Shown: in pieces, positions 30,037-38,559 of the stretch | Layout of the letters: every line of letters begins with the position of its first letter | Numbering within the stretch: the stretch's first letter is position 1 | Source of the DNA: Rhizobacter sp. OV335 | GTDB taxonomy: Bacteria; Pseudomonadota; Gammaproteobacteria; Burkholderiales; Burkholderiaceae_C | Length of the DNA: 47,941 nt | Direction of reading: 5' to 3' | Assembly (NCBI RefSeq): GCF_900142965.1 | Contig: NZ_FRCQ01000041.1 | Location: forward strand, 1 to 47,941 | The notes under the pieces: model-generated | Seen by the model: only the letters and a program-made list of their open reading frames with translations | What the model was told of the DNA's origin: nothing | Database searches by the model: none | Program-made: the position numbers and the translations under genes

Positions 30037-32205
30037 ATGACGCATTCCCTGCGCCGCACCCTGATCCCCTCCGCGTTCGCGACCATCGCCATCCTCGCCG
30101 CCGTCACGGCCTGCGGCGGTGGCGACAGCGGCGGTAGCCCCGCCCCGGCACCGGCGCCGGCAGCGTTCTCGCCGTCGGTCGCGCTGATGACCGACGTGCA
30201 CTTCGAAGACGTGTACGGCGACTTCAAGAGCAGCAGCTTCAGCGGCATCCCGACCACCAGCGGCAAGAACGCGACCATCCGCACGATGTACGCGCAGCTC
30301 ACGTCGACGCGCCTGTTCAACGAGAACTACTTCGCCTTCCGCGCCGCACTCGACGATGCCTTCGCGAAGGGCATCAAGTACGTCGCGCTGCCGGGTGACT
30401 ACACCGACGACGCGCAGCCGGTCAACGTCGACGGCATCGCCGCGATCCTGCAGGAGTACCGTGCCAAGGGCATGCGCTTCTTCATCGCGCCGGGCAACCA
30501 CGATCCGAACGAGCCGTTCGACGACAACGAGGCCGGCAAGAACGACTTCCTGACGCAGGCCGGCAGGGAGCAGAAGGTGTTCGCCACCGGCAACGCCGCC
30601 TGCAAGGCCGCCGACCCGACCGTGGTCTGCACCGACCAGCTGAAGGAACTGGGCTACGAGAACATCATCGCCCGCCTCGGCGACTTCGGCTTCATGCCGA
30701 CCTCGACCGACGTGCTGTGGGAGACGCCGTTCAGCCAGTACACCAGCTACAACTACACCGATGCGAAGACGCAGTCGGCGCTGTCGAACCGCCAGTTCGA
30801 GATCTGCCTGGAAGGCGAAGGCGGTGCCTACAAGGCGGCCGGCGAAGCGGCACTCGGCAAGGCCTACACGAGGTGCGGCAGCCTGGTCGACGCGAGCTAC
30901 CTGGTCGAGCCGACCAAGGGCCTGTGGCTGCTGTCGATCGACGCCAACGTCTACATCCCGAACGCGAACTTCGACCCCGCCAACCCGAAGGTCTTCAAGG
31001 GCTATGACGGTGCCGGCAACGCGGGCTGGAACAAGGTGCTGACGCACAAGAAGCACCTGGTCGAGTGGATCAAGAACGTGAGCGCGCGCGCCAAGGCCGA
31101 AGGCAAGCAGCTGATCGCGTTCTCGCACTACCCGACGATGGACTTCTACGCGAACCAGACCGACGCGATGAAGGCGGTGTTCAAGTCGGGTGCCTTCCAG
31201 ACTGCGCGCGTGCCCGAGCTGGCGACCACCCAGGCGCTCGTCGCCACCGGGCTGCAGCTGCACGTCGGCGGCCACATGCACTTCAACGGCAGCAACGAGT
31301 ACACCGACAGCACCGGCCGCTACCTGGCCAACGTGCAGTCGCCGTCGCTCGCGGTGTATGGCGCGGCGTACAAGATCGTCACGTACAAGAGCGCCGACGT
31401 GGCCGATGTGCAGACGGTCGCGCTGAACGACGTGCCGCGCTTCAAGGAGCTGTTCCCGCACTACCAGGCGGAGTACGACTACCTGCAGGCGAGCACCGTG
31501 CCGGCCGACATCGCCAAGCGCTGGAACCACGGCGTGCTCGACACCAAGAGCTACGGCGAGTTCACCCGCTACTACTTCGGCGAGCTGTCGCGCCTGCGCT
31601 TCATGGACGAGTACTGGCCCTGCGAGATGAAGGAAGCCGCCACCGGCCTGACGCTGCAGCAGATGCTGGTGCTGTCGCAGCTGAACACGGCCGTCACGCT
31701 GGCGCAGCTGAAGGATGCGCCGGGCATCGTGCCGCTGAGCGCCACCTGCGCTGCGGCCGGCACGCCGCCGGCCAGCCCGGTGGCCGCACCGGCCACGCAA
31801 CTGGCGGCCGACTGGGTCGCCGCGACCACCAAGGCCCGCGCGCTGGCCACGGCCGCGGGGCTGGACTTCGACGCGCTCGCCGCCGTCACGCCGTACGAGT
31901 TCTACGGCGACTTCCACCGCACGGTGTACGCCGGCGAACTGGCGCTGCGCGACATGGGCGAGCTGCGCGTGAAGCAGTACAAGCTGCTGATGTCGGCGTT
32001 CCCGGCCGCGCCTGCGGCGATCGTGAAGGTGGGCGACAAGCCGTCGGACCAGAACGCGGTGCAGGTGGCCTTCCAGAGCCAGTTCAAGCAGGTGTTCGCG
32101 ATCTTCAAGGGGCTGGGTTCGGGCAAGCCGAGCGGCCACTTCACGATCGACTTCAAGAACAAGAAGCTGGTGAACGCGGACACCGCCGGGGTCAGTTTCA
32201 ACTGA
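30037..32205 (+). CDS. lipoprotein calcineurin-like metallophosphoesterase
   Basis: The 722-residue protein has a lipobox (SAFATIAILAAVTAC, C26), an Ala-Pro linker, and the metallophosphoesterase motifs in order: MTDVHFED (D53, H55), LPGDYTDD, APGNHDPNEPF, AFSHYPTMDFYANQ and VGGHMHFNG. It hydrolyses phosphomonoesters or diesters at a two-metal site, here on the periplasmic side of a membrane. The C-terminal 250 residues, after YLQASTVPADIAKRWNHG, are a helical extension I do not recognise. A PHO-box-like repeat precedes it. Together with the GDPD it suggests phosphate scavenging from organic phosphates. Confidence 0.9.
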   Translation: MTHSLRRTLIPSAFATIAILAAVTACGGGDSGGSPAPAPAPAAFSPSVALMTDVHFEDVYGDFKSSSFSGIPTTSGKNATIRTMYAQLTSTRLFNENYFAFRAALDDAFAKGIKYVALPGDYTDDAQPVNVDGIAAILQEYRAKGMRFFIAPGNHDPNEPFDDNEAGKNDFLTQAGREQKVFATGNAACKAADPTVVCTDQLKELGYENIIARLGDFGFMPTSTDVLWETPFSQYTSYNYTDAKTQSALSNRQFEICLEGEGGAYKAAGEAALGKAYTRCGSLVDASYLVEPTKGLWLLSIDANVYIPNANFDPANPKVFKGYDGAGNAGWNKVLTHKKHLVEWIKNVSARAKAEGKQLIAFSHYPTMDFYANQTDAMKAVFKSGAFQTARVPELATTQALVATGLQLHVGGHMHFNGSNEYTDSTGRYLANVQSPSLAVYGAAYKIVTYKSADVADVQTVALNDVPRFKELFPHYQAEYDYLQASTVPADIAKRWNHGVLDTKSYGEFTRYYFGELSRLRFMDEYWPCEMKEAATGLTLQQMLVLSQLNTAVTLAQLKDAPGIVPLSATCAAAGTPPASPVAAPATQLAADWVAATTKARALATAAGLDFDALAAVTPYEFYGDFHRTVYAGELALRDMGELRVKQYKLLMSAFPAAPAAIVKVGDKPSDQNAVQVAFQSQFKQVFAIFKGLGSGKPSGHFTIDFKNKKLVNADTAGVSFN

Positions 32206-32251
32206 TTTGATGGCAAGCTCCGGGGTCCTTCCCCAGACTCCGGAGACTGAC

Positions 32252-32554
32252 ATGCCCAAGGGCTACTGGATCGTGCGCGCCGACATCACCGATCCCGAGG
32301 TCTACAAGACCTACCAGGCGGCCAATGCCGCGCCGTTCAAGCGCTTCGGCGCGCGCTTCCTGGTGCGCGCCGGCGGCTTCGAGGTGGTCGAGGGCAGCAG
32401 CCGGGCGCGCCACGTCGTGCTGGAATTCCCGTCCTACGAGGCGGCACTCGCCTGCTGGAAGTCGGACGACTACCAGGCCGCGATCCGGCTGCGCGAGAAG
32501 GTGTCGACGCTTGACATCGTCGTGATCGAAGGCTACGACGGCCCGCAGCCCTGA
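32252..32554 (+). CDS. DUF1330 family protein
   Basis: The 100-residue protein contains MPKGYWIVRADITDPEVYKT, FLVRAGGFEVVEG and SYEAALACWKSDDYQAAIRL, the DUF1330 ferredoxin-like (dimeric alpha-beta barrel) pattern. Function is unknown; the fold resembles small monooxygenases and stress-response barrels. ATG at 32252 follows the family start. It lies 46 bases after the metallophosphoesterase stop; that spacer has CTCCGG/CCGGAG and GGGG/CCCC complementary segments (32219-32246) that could form a hairpin. Confidence 0.9.
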   Translation: MPKGYWIVRADITDPEVYKTYQAANAAPFKRFGARFLVRAGGFEVVEGSSRARHVVLEFPSYEAALACWKSDDYQAAIRLREKVSTLDIVVIEGYDGPQP

Positions 32555-32655
32555 GCCTGCAGCGGCCGCCGAACCGCGACTTTGCACACGGCATGCGGCG
32601 TCGGCCGCGGGTCCGGCCGTCTCAAGCCGGTTGCCGGCAGGGCCGATAAAACCGT

Positions 32656-35412
32656 GTGCTCTCCTTCGCCTGCTTCAACAAAGCCCCCTGGCAACGCCGT
32701 GTCGCTGCCGGGTGCCTGTTGCTGCTGGTGGGCGGCGCGCTGGCGCTGGCCCGCCCGGCGCAGGCTGGCGAGATCGGCGCATCCGTCTTCGCGATCGAAG
32801 CCCGCCATGGCAATGAACCCGCCTCGGTCATCACCGAATTGCGCCCGATCGAGGCGCTGGCGCGGGCAAGCGGTGGCGACGACCTGCGCATCTTCCTGGC
32901 CGCCTGGGGCTATGCCCATGCCGCCATCGACAAGCCGGCCGTGGCCGAGGCGGCGATCGAGGAACTCACCGAGATCGGCCGGCGCACCGAAGACGCCGCG
33001 GCACTCGCCTCGGCCTACACGCTGAAGGCCTGCGTGCTGCAGTTCTCCGGCCAGGTGCGCGCGGCCTTCGGCTGGATCGAGAGCGCGGTGCCGCTGGCCG
33101 AGAAGGTGAACAGCCCCGACCTCAGTTACTGGGTCGACATGACCGCCGGCGACCTGGCCACCTTGAACGGGCAGATCGACGAAGGCATCCGCCTGCTCGA
33201 AGCCGCGGCGCAGGCCGCGCGCACAGGCCGCAATCCGCGCCGTGAGGCCCAGGCCTACCAGGCGCTGGCGCCGCTGCGCATCGTCAAGGGCGACACCGCC
33301 TCGGCGCTGGTGGAATCGCGCAGGGTGCGCGAGCTGGCCAGCCGCGCCGGCGACGTGGCGCTGATCACCTCGGGCTGGATCATGGAGGCGCTGGCCTCCG
33401 AAGCGTCGCACCAGCCCGACCGCGCCGACCACGCGCGCCAGCAGGCCGCGCTCACGGGCAGCGTGGTGCGGCCGGCGTCCGGCGTCAATTCGCAGATGGG
33501 CGGTACCAGTTGGCTCAGCACCGAGCTCGACACCCTGCTGACGATGTCGACGCTGTACCTCGGCCACCGCGACTACCCGGCGGCGCGCGAGTTCGCGCTG
33601 CGCGCGCAGCGCCTGGCCGACCTGCGCCAGGACCGCGGCACCGCCGCGCGCGCCCTCGTCAACCAGGGCCTGGCCGAACTGGGCGCCGGCCATGTGCTGA
33701 CCGGCCGGCAGCTCGCCGACCAGGGCCTCTCGACGCTCGGCAATGCCGGTCGCAATGCCGAATACCTGATCCAGCTGAACCGCTATGCCACCGCGCTGGA
33801 GCGCGCCGGGCAGGCTGCGCAGGCCCTCGACCGGCTGCGCGAGGCCCTGCTGCTCGAGACCGACCTCGAACGCCGCGACCGCCACAGCACCGTCGTCGCA
33901 CTGCAGCGCGAGTCGAGCTTCCAGCAGCGCCAGCGCCAGCTGGAGCAGCTGCAGCACGACAACGAGCTGCAGGCGGTCGAGATCTCGCGCCGCAAGAACG
34001 AGCGCGCGCTCGGCTTCCTGCTGGTGGTGGCGATGGCGATCGGCATCGTCGCGGCCTGGCGGCTCTACCTGCGCTCGCTCGATGCGAACCGCCGGCTCGC
34101 CCTCAACAACGACGCGCTGGAGTTCGCGAGCACGCACGACAAGGTCACCGGCCTGCTGAACCGCCGTGCGATGGAAGCCGACATCGCCTCGCTGGGCGGG
34201 CAGCCGTACTGCGCGGTGACGCTGTCGGTCAAGCAGTTCGGCCTGATCGTCGGCAGCGTCGGCCACCAGCTGGGCGACACGCTGCTGTGCCAGATCGCGA
34301 CCCGGCTGGACGACGCGGCGACCCGCCACGACGGCCGCCTGTACCGCATCGACGGCGTGACCTTCGCCGCGATCTACCGTTTCGGCGCCGACGTGCCGCG
34401 GCTGCACCGTGGACTCGAAGCGCTGACCGAGGCGATGGAGATGCCGTTCGAGATCGGCCACCAGGACCTGATGGTCTCGATCGGCATCGGCGCCTCCGAG
34501 TACCCGAAGGACGCGAGCAGCCACGACGAGGTGGCACGCCTGGCCGAGCTGGCCAAGCTGCAGGCGCAGGCCGAGCCTGGCAACAGCCACGTGGTCTACG
34601 ACGCGCGCATCGGCGAAGGCCAGCGCGACAAGCTGCGCATGGAATCGCGCATGAACAAGGCGCTGGAATCCGGCGACTTCGAGGTCTTCTACCAGGGCCA
34701 GCGCGCACGTGGCGGCGGCATCAAGGGCTTCGAGGCGCTGCTGCGCTGGCACGACGACGGCAAGATGGTGTCGCCGGCGCATTTCATTCCGCTGGCCGAG
34801 GAGACCGGGCTGATCGTGCGCATCGGCGCCTGGGTGCTGCGCCAGTCGTGCCTGCAGGCGCGTGCGTGGGCCGATGCGGGCCTGGGCGCGCCGGTGGTCG
34901 CGGTCAACATCTCGCCGCGCCAGTTCAACCACCCGGAGTTCATGACCACGGTGCGCGAGACGCTGGCCGAGACCGGGGTCGACCCGGCGCAGATCGAGCT
35001 CGAGATCACCGAAGGCAGCGTGATGGACGACGCCGAGGCCAGCGTCGCGCGGCTGCATGCGCTGCGCGCGCTCGGGCTGCAGCTCGCGATCGACGACTTC
35101 GGCACCGGCTACGCCAGCCTGTCCTACCTGCGCCGCTTCCCGCTGAACCGGCTGAAGATCGACCGCTCGTTCATCAGCCAGCTCGGCGCGAGCGAGCAGG
35201 ACGACACCATCGTGCGCACCGTCATCGAGCTGGCGCACAGCCTCGGGCTGTCGGTCACGGCCGAAGGCGTCGAGACGCCGGCCCAGCAGAACCTGCTCGA
35301 CGGCTGGGGCTGCGACATCGTGCAGGGCTTCCTGCACTCGCGGCCGGCACCGGCCGCCACCGCGACCATGCTGCTGGTCGGCGACCGGCAGCCTGCGCTC
35401 GCCGCGGCCTGA
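32656..35412 (+). CDS. membrane-anchored GGDEF(degenerate)-EAL cyclic-di-GMP phosphodiesterase
   Basis: The 918-residue protein has a signal segment (about 15-37), a periplasmic alpha-helical repeat region resembling TPRs (about 60-400), a coiled coil (ESSFQQRQRQLEQLQHDNEL), one membrane helix (about 453-472), a GGDEF domain and an EAL domain. The GGDEF signature is replaced by DGVTF (566-570), so cyclase activity should be lost. The EAL site is intact: E693 in FEALLRW, NISPRQF, LEITEG, IDDFGTGYASLSYL, KIDRSFI and TAEGVETPAQQ. It should degrade cyclic-di-GMP in the cytoplasm under control of a periplasmic signal. GTG at 32656 is the start. Signal unknown. Confidence 0.92.
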   Translation: MLSFACFNKAPWQRRVAAGCLLLLVGGALALARPAQAGEIGASVFAIEARHGNEPASVITELRPIEALARASGGDDLRIFLAAWGYAHAAIDKPAVAEAAIEELTEIGRRTEDAAALASAYTLKACVLQFSGQVRAAFGWIESAVPLAEKVNSPDLSYWVDMTAGDLATLNGQIDEGIRLLEAAAQAARTGRNPRREAQAYQALAPLRIVKGDTASALVESRRVRELASRAGDVALITSGWIMEALASEASHQPDRADHARQQAALTGSVVRPASGVNSQMGGTSWLSTELDTLLTMSTLYLGHRDYPAAREFALRAQRLADLRQDRGTAARALVNQGLAELGAGHVLTGRQLADQGLSTLGNAGRNAEYLIQLNRYATALERAGQAAQALDRLREALLLETDLERRDRHSTVVALQRESSFQQRQRQLEQLQHDNELQAVEISRRKNERALGFLLVVAMAIGIVAAWRLYLRSLDANRRLALNNDALEFASTHDKVTGLLNRRAMEADIASLGGQPYCAVTLSVKQFGLIVGSVGHQLGDTLLCQIATRLDDAATRHDGRLYRIDGVTFAAIYRFGADVPRLHRGLEALTEAMEMPFEIGHQDLMVSIGIGASEYPKDASSHDEVARLAELAKLQAQAEPGNSHVVYDARIGEGQRDKLRMESRMNKALESGDFEVFYQGQRARGGGIKGFEALLRWHDDGKMVSPAHFIPLAEETGLIVRIGAWVLRQSCLQARAWADAGLGAPVVAVNISPRQFNHPEFMTTVRETLAETGVDPAQIELEITEGSVMDDAEASVARLHALRALGLQLAIDDFGTGYASLSYLRRFPLNRLKIDRSFISQLGASEQDDTIVRTVIELAHSLGLSVTAEGVETPAQQNLLDGWGCDIVQGFLHSRPAPAATATMLLVGDRQPALAAA

Positions 35413-35436
35413 AGGTTTCCGCCGGCGCGAGTTCGA

Positions 35437-35461
35437 CGCACCCCGATTTCAGGGGGATGCG
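35437..35461 (+). terminator. hairpin after the EAL gene
   Basis: CGCACCCC and GGGG-GA-TGCG pair around a 7-base loop 25 bases after the stop. There is no T-tract, and it overlaps the leader of the next gene. Confidence 0.4.
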
Positions 35462-35503
35462 GTGCTTCCCTGGTTCAGAGTCGGCACGCACAATCGCTGC
35501 GTG

Positions 35504-35839
35504 ATGAACCGATTTTTTCTGGCCATGGTTGGGATGCTCTTGATCGGCAGCGCGGGAGCGCAGCCGGCCGCCGCCGAGCTGCGCCCCGAGCAGATCGCCA
35601 CCTACCGGCAGAAGCTCGAGGCCGGCTGCGTCACCGACGCGAAGGCGGGCGGGCTGACCCCGTCGAATGCCCAGGCGATGTGCGGCTGCTGGAGCAAGAG
35701 CCTCGCGCAGAGCGTCACCGAAGCCGAATGGCAGGCGGCCGCGTCGCATGCGCTGAAGCGTGACGAGGCGGCCGAGACCCAAGTGCTCGCGCCGCATGTG
35801 CGGCAGGCCGCTCGGCTGTGCGCCGCGGTCGGGCGTTAG
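35504..35839 (+). CDS. small secreted protein of unknown function
   Basis: The 111-residue protein has a signal peptide (MNRFFLAMVGMLLIGSAGAQ, then PAAAE) and a mature helical domain with four cysteines in CVTDAKAGGLTPSNAQAMCG, CW and LCAAVGR, suggesting two disulfides in the periplasm. ATG at 35504 begins the signal peptide; GTG at 35501 would add one residue. The pattern resembles small periplasmic proteins with a xxCGC centre, but I cannot name a family. It stands alone before convergent genes. Confidence 0.7.
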   Translation: MNRFFLAMVGMLLIGSAGAQPAAAELRPEQIATYRQKLEAGCVTDAKAGGLTPSNAQAMCGCWSKSLAQSVTEAEWQAAASHALKRDEAAETQVLAPHVRQAARLCAAVGR

Positions 35840-35846
35840 CCGTTCT

Positions 35847-36374
35847 TCAGGCGCTCAAACGCCGATAGAAATAGGTCGTCGCGCACAGCCCGCCTTCGGG
35901 CAGCAGCGCGTAGTCGGGCACCACGCCGACGCGCTGCCAGCCCTCTCGTTCGTACAGCCGTTCGGCATCGGGGTTTGCGGTGTCGAGCACCAGCAGCGTC
36001 CTGGCGTACTCCCTTGCAAGCGTTTCGGCCGCGCGCATCAGCGCGGCACCGGTGCCTTGGCGGCGCGAGCGGCGGTGCACCAGCATCTTGCAGAGGTCGG
36101 CGCGGTGCGGCTGGTTGTCCGGCTGGTCGAGCACCAGCTGCACGGTGCCGACGATGCCGAGCGCGTCTTCGGCCACCAGCAGCGCGCGCTCGCCGCTGGC
36201 GACGCCTTCGGAGATGCGGCGCCAGAAGGCCTGTGCGCGCTCCGGCGCGAACGGCTGCATGAAGCCGACCGAGGCGCCGCCGTCGACGCAGTCGATCAAT
36301 ACCGCGGACAGCGCATCGATGTCGGCCGGGGTCAGCGCGGTGAGCCGCCGAACGGTCAGGTCAGGGGAGGGCAT
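35847..36374 (-). CDS. GNAT-family N-acetyltransferase
   Basis: The 175-residue protein has the acetyl-CoA binding motif A: CKMLVHRRSRRQGTGAALMR (R/Q-x-x-G-x-G/A in RRQGTGAA) after the beta-4 strand, and the C-terminal LLVLDTANPDAERLYEREGW. It transfers an acetyl group to an unidentified amine. Its start follows the XRE-cupin stop by one base, so it is the second gene of that operon. The cupin regulator probably controls it. XRE-cupin/GNAT pairs are common and may handle toxic amines or antibiotics. Confidence 0.9.
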   Translation of the reverse strand: MPSPDLTVRRLTALTPADIDALSAVLIDCVDGGASVGFMQPFAPERAQAFWRRISEGVASGERALLVAEDALGIVGTVQLVLDQPDNQPHRADLCKMLVHRRSRRQGTGAALMRAAETLAREYARTLLVLDTANPDAERLYEREGWQRVGVVPDYALLPEGGLCATTYFYRRLSA

Positions 36375-36375
36375 C

Positions 36376-36966
36376 TCATCTCCAGGGGGCGGTTTCGGTG
36401 GTGATCACGACGGCATAGCGGGCCGGCTTGCGCGTCGGGTTGTGGTAGCTCATCGGGCGGTCGAGCACCATCGCCAGGCAGTCGCCGGCGTTCAGCCGGT
36501 GCCGCTCGTCGCCGAGCGCGATGGCGATGCTGCCTTCGAGCACCCAGACCTGCTGGTGCACGCGCGGCGTGCGCGCGGCGGTCTCGTAGCTGACGCGCGC
36601 GCCGGCCGGAAACGCGACCTCGACGATCTGGATCGGCGACGCGAAGCTGGGCGGCGAGACGTTGCGCCGCACATAGCCCGAGGCCGGGTCGCGCCACAGC
36701 AGCTGGTCGGCCAGACGCGACACCGGCGCAGCTTCGGCACCGGGCGCCTCGAACAGCGACGCCAGCGCGACGCCGAGCCCGGTCGCCAGCTTCTCCAGCA
36801 CCACGGCGGTCGGGCTGCTTTCGCCGCGCTCGATCAGCGAGATCATCGAGCGGCTGACACCGCACTGAGTGGCCAGTTCGTCGAGCGACAGTCCGCGCGC
36901 GGCGCGCAGCTCGCGCAGGTTCTGCGCGATGCGATCGGAGAGCGAAACGGCCAATGTGTCATCCAT
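36376..36966 (-). CDS. XRE-family regulator with C-terminal cupin
   Basis: The 196-residue protein has an N-terminal helix-turn-helix (LSDRIAQNLRELRAARGLSL, ELATQCGVSRSMISLIERGE, SSPTAVVLEKLATGLGV) and a C-terminal cupin_2 barrel (about 110-190: QQVWVLEGSIAIALGDERHR and LNAGDCLAMVLDRPMSYHNP). This layout belongs to the PuuR/SutR type, which sense small metabolites. ATG at 36966 is preferred; 36978 (MIIPMDD) lies inside a palindrome that is likely its operator. Neither start has a clear ribosome site. Co-transcribed with the GNAT gene. Confidence 0.9.
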   Translation of the reverse strand: MDDTLAVSLSDRIAQNLRELRAARGLSLDELATQCGVSRSMISLIERGESSPTAVVLEKLATGLGVALASLFEAPGAEAAPVSRLADQLLWRDPASGYVRRNVSPPSFASPIQIVEVAFPAGARVSYETAARTPRVHQQVWVLEGSIAIALGDERHRLNAGDCLAMVLDRPMSYHNPTRKPARYAVVITTETAPWR

Positions 36967-36973
36967 TGGAATA

Positions 36974-36995
36974 ATCATCCAGTATGTTGGATGAT
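36974..36995. promoter_or_regulatory. perfect 8-bp dyad before the XRE-cupin gene
   Basis: ATCATCCA and TGGATGAT are exact inverted copies separated by 6 bases. The dyad ends just upstream of the chosen start, so binding of the XRE protein would repress its own operon. Confidence 0.65.
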
Positions 36996-37054
36996 GGTGT
37001 CAAGCTACATTCGAGACACAGGCCGGCGGGGCGTTGTCGCCTACCATCTGCAGC

Positions 37055-37498
37055 ATGTCTCGCCGCAACCTCCATGGCATCAACTCGATCCTGATCGGTG
37101 TGCTCGCGCTGTGGCTGGTCGCCGGCATCAAGCGCCTGCAGATCTATCGCGACACGCATGCCGGCTATCTGCTGGAAGTGCTGGAACGCGTGGGGTGGAT
37201 CGCCGATCCGTCACGTGGCGATGCGCAGCTGAAGGCCTGGGACCCGTTCTCGCTGAACGACGGCACGGCAATCGTGGCGGCGTCCGGTTTCGGCATCTAC
37301 CTGGCGCTGGCAGGGATCGGCTCCGCGCTGTGGGCCCAGTGGCGCGACGAGGACAACCTCTACCTCAGCGCCGGCTTCATGTGCGGGTCCTGTGCACTTG
37401 TGTACGCGAACTATGCGTGGGGCATGGCCGCGATGCTCGCCGGTGCAGTGGCGATGTTGCTGTTGCGCTCCCGCAAGCGGAAACTCAGCCCGCGATGA
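37055..37498 (+). CDS. small inner-membrane protein, unknown function
   Basis: The 147-residue protein has a first membrane helix near 8-28 (SILIGVLALWLVAGI), a soluble loop with LEVLERVGWIADPSRGD, and three further hydrophobic segments (about 75-95, 108-120, 122-138) ending in RSRKRKLSPR. ATG at 37055 (MSRRNLHGINS) gives a normal membrane start. It reads away from the XRE-cupin operon, and its last 14 bases overlap the convergent lrgB stop. I do not recognise the family. Confidence 0.68.
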   Translation: MSRRNLHGINSILIGVLALWLVAGIKRLQIYRDTHAGYLLEVLERVGWIADPSRGDAQLKAWDPFSLNDGTAIVAASGFGIYLALAGIGSALWAQWRDEDNLYLSAGFMCGSCALVYANYAWGMAAMLAGAVAMLLLRSRKRKLSPR

Positions 37499-38204
37499 GC
37501 CTGAACACCAGCGGCATCAACAAGGCCGCCAGCACCACCTGCAGCCCGAGCGCGATGCCGGCGTAGGCCCCGGCCTCGTCGTTGACCTGCAGCGCGCGGG
37601 CTGCGCCGATGCCGTGCGAGGTGGTGCCGAGCGCGAAGCCGCGCACCGCCCAGTCGGTGAACCCGAGTGCGTTGAAGAGCCAGCGCGCCGACAGCGCACC
37701 GGCCATGCCGGTCAGCACCGCGAACACCGCGGCCAGTGCGGGCACACCGCCGATCTGCTCGGCGATGCCCATCGCCACCGGCGCGGTGACCGACTTCGGC
37801 GCCAGCGAGCGCACCACGTCGGCCGGCATGCCGAACGCGAGGCCCATCGCGACCGCGCTGGCCGCCGCCGCGCTGCCGCCGGCCAGCGCGGCGATGACCA
37901 GCGCGACGCCGCGGCGCCGCATCTCGTGCCGCCGCAGCCACAGCGGCCAGCCGAGCGCGACCACCGCCGGCCCCAGCAGCACGTGCACGAACTGCGCACC
38001 GGCGAAGTAGGTCGGGTAGGGCGTCTTCGTCGCGAGCAGCACGCAGCCGATGACGACCACCGACCACAGCACCGGGTTGGCCCACGCGGCCCGGCCGACG
38101 CGCTCGTGGCCGGCCTGCACCAGCAAATAGGTCACGAGCGTGGCTGTCAGGCCGAACAGCGGCGTCGTCGACAGGTAGACCCAGAGCTGCACGAAGTCAG
38201 CCAT
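37485..38204 (-). CDS. lrgB: LrgB/CidB family membrane protein
   Basis: The 239-residue protein has six to seven hydrophobic segments and the LrgB signature around LAPKSVTAPVAMGIAEQIGG, followed by LGFTDWAVRGFALGTTSHGI and a final LIAG. LrgB-type proteins (also YohK) act with LrgA in murein-hydrolase control or export of pyruvate/glycolate-like small acids, depending on organism. The start overlaps the lrgA-like stop by 8 bases. It is the last gene of an MFS-LrgA-LrgB set on the minus strand. Confidence 0.92.
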   Translation of the reverse strand: MADFVQLWVYLSTTPLFGLTATLVTYLLVQAGHERVGRAAWANPVLWSVVVIGCVLLATKTPYPTYFAGAQFVHVLLGPAVVALGWPLWLRRHEMRRRGVALVIAALAGGSAAAASAVAMGLAFGMPADVVRSLAPKSVTAPVAMGIAEQIGGVPALAAVFAVLTGMAGALSARWLFNALGFTDWAVRGFALGTTSHGIGAARALQVNDEAGAYAGIALGLQVVLAALLMPLVFRLIAG

Positions 38205-38559
38205 CGTGGCCCTCCCGAGGTTCCGGGCGCAACAGCACGCGCAGCACGAGCCCGGTGACCGCCATGCCCGTCCAGGTCGACGCGCAGACGACGACCAGCA
38301 GTTGCCAGCCCCAGCTCGACACCAGGTCGAGGTGTGTGATCACGCCGACACCGACCGGCACGAACAGCAGCGACAGGTGCGTCAGCAGCAGCTCGGCCGC
38401 GGCCTGCACCGGTGCGCGCACGACCGGCCAGCGCAGCAGCGCCAGCAGCAGCGCGAGGCCGATCACCGGGCCGGGGATCGGCAGCTTCGTCGCATGGGCG
38501 ATGGCCTCGCCGGCCGCCTGCAACAGCAGCAGCCAGGCGAGGCCGCGCAGCGCATTCAT
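38197..38559 (-). CDS. lrgA: LrgA/CidA family membrane protein
   Basis: The 120-residue protein has four hydrophobic segments: LAWLLLLQAAGEAIAH, LPIPGPVIGLALLLALL (the conserved LPIPGxVxGxxLL), LSLLFVPVGVGVITHLDLV and WQLLVVVCASTWTGMAVTG. LrgA/CidA proteins are holin-like partners of LrgB. ATG at 38559 overlaps the stop of the upstream MFS gene as ATGA, and its own end overlaps lrgB. All three are therefore translationally coupled, an arrangement not usual for lrgAB. Confidence 0.92.
   Translation of the reverse strand: MNALRGLAWLLLLQAAGEAIAHATKLPIPGPVIGLALLLALLRWPVVRAPVQAAAELLLTHLSLLFVPVGVGVITHLDLVSSWGWQLLVVVCASTWTGMAVTGLVLRVLLRPEPREGHDG

Noticed and set aside
32219-32246. Riboswitch before DUF1330
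   Set aside because: Complementary GC segments exist but no known riboswitch core or conserved junction is recognisable.
32533-35337. 934-codon open frame antisense to the EAL gene
   Set aside because: Same codon-bias shadow; the plus-strand frame has intact EAL motifs.
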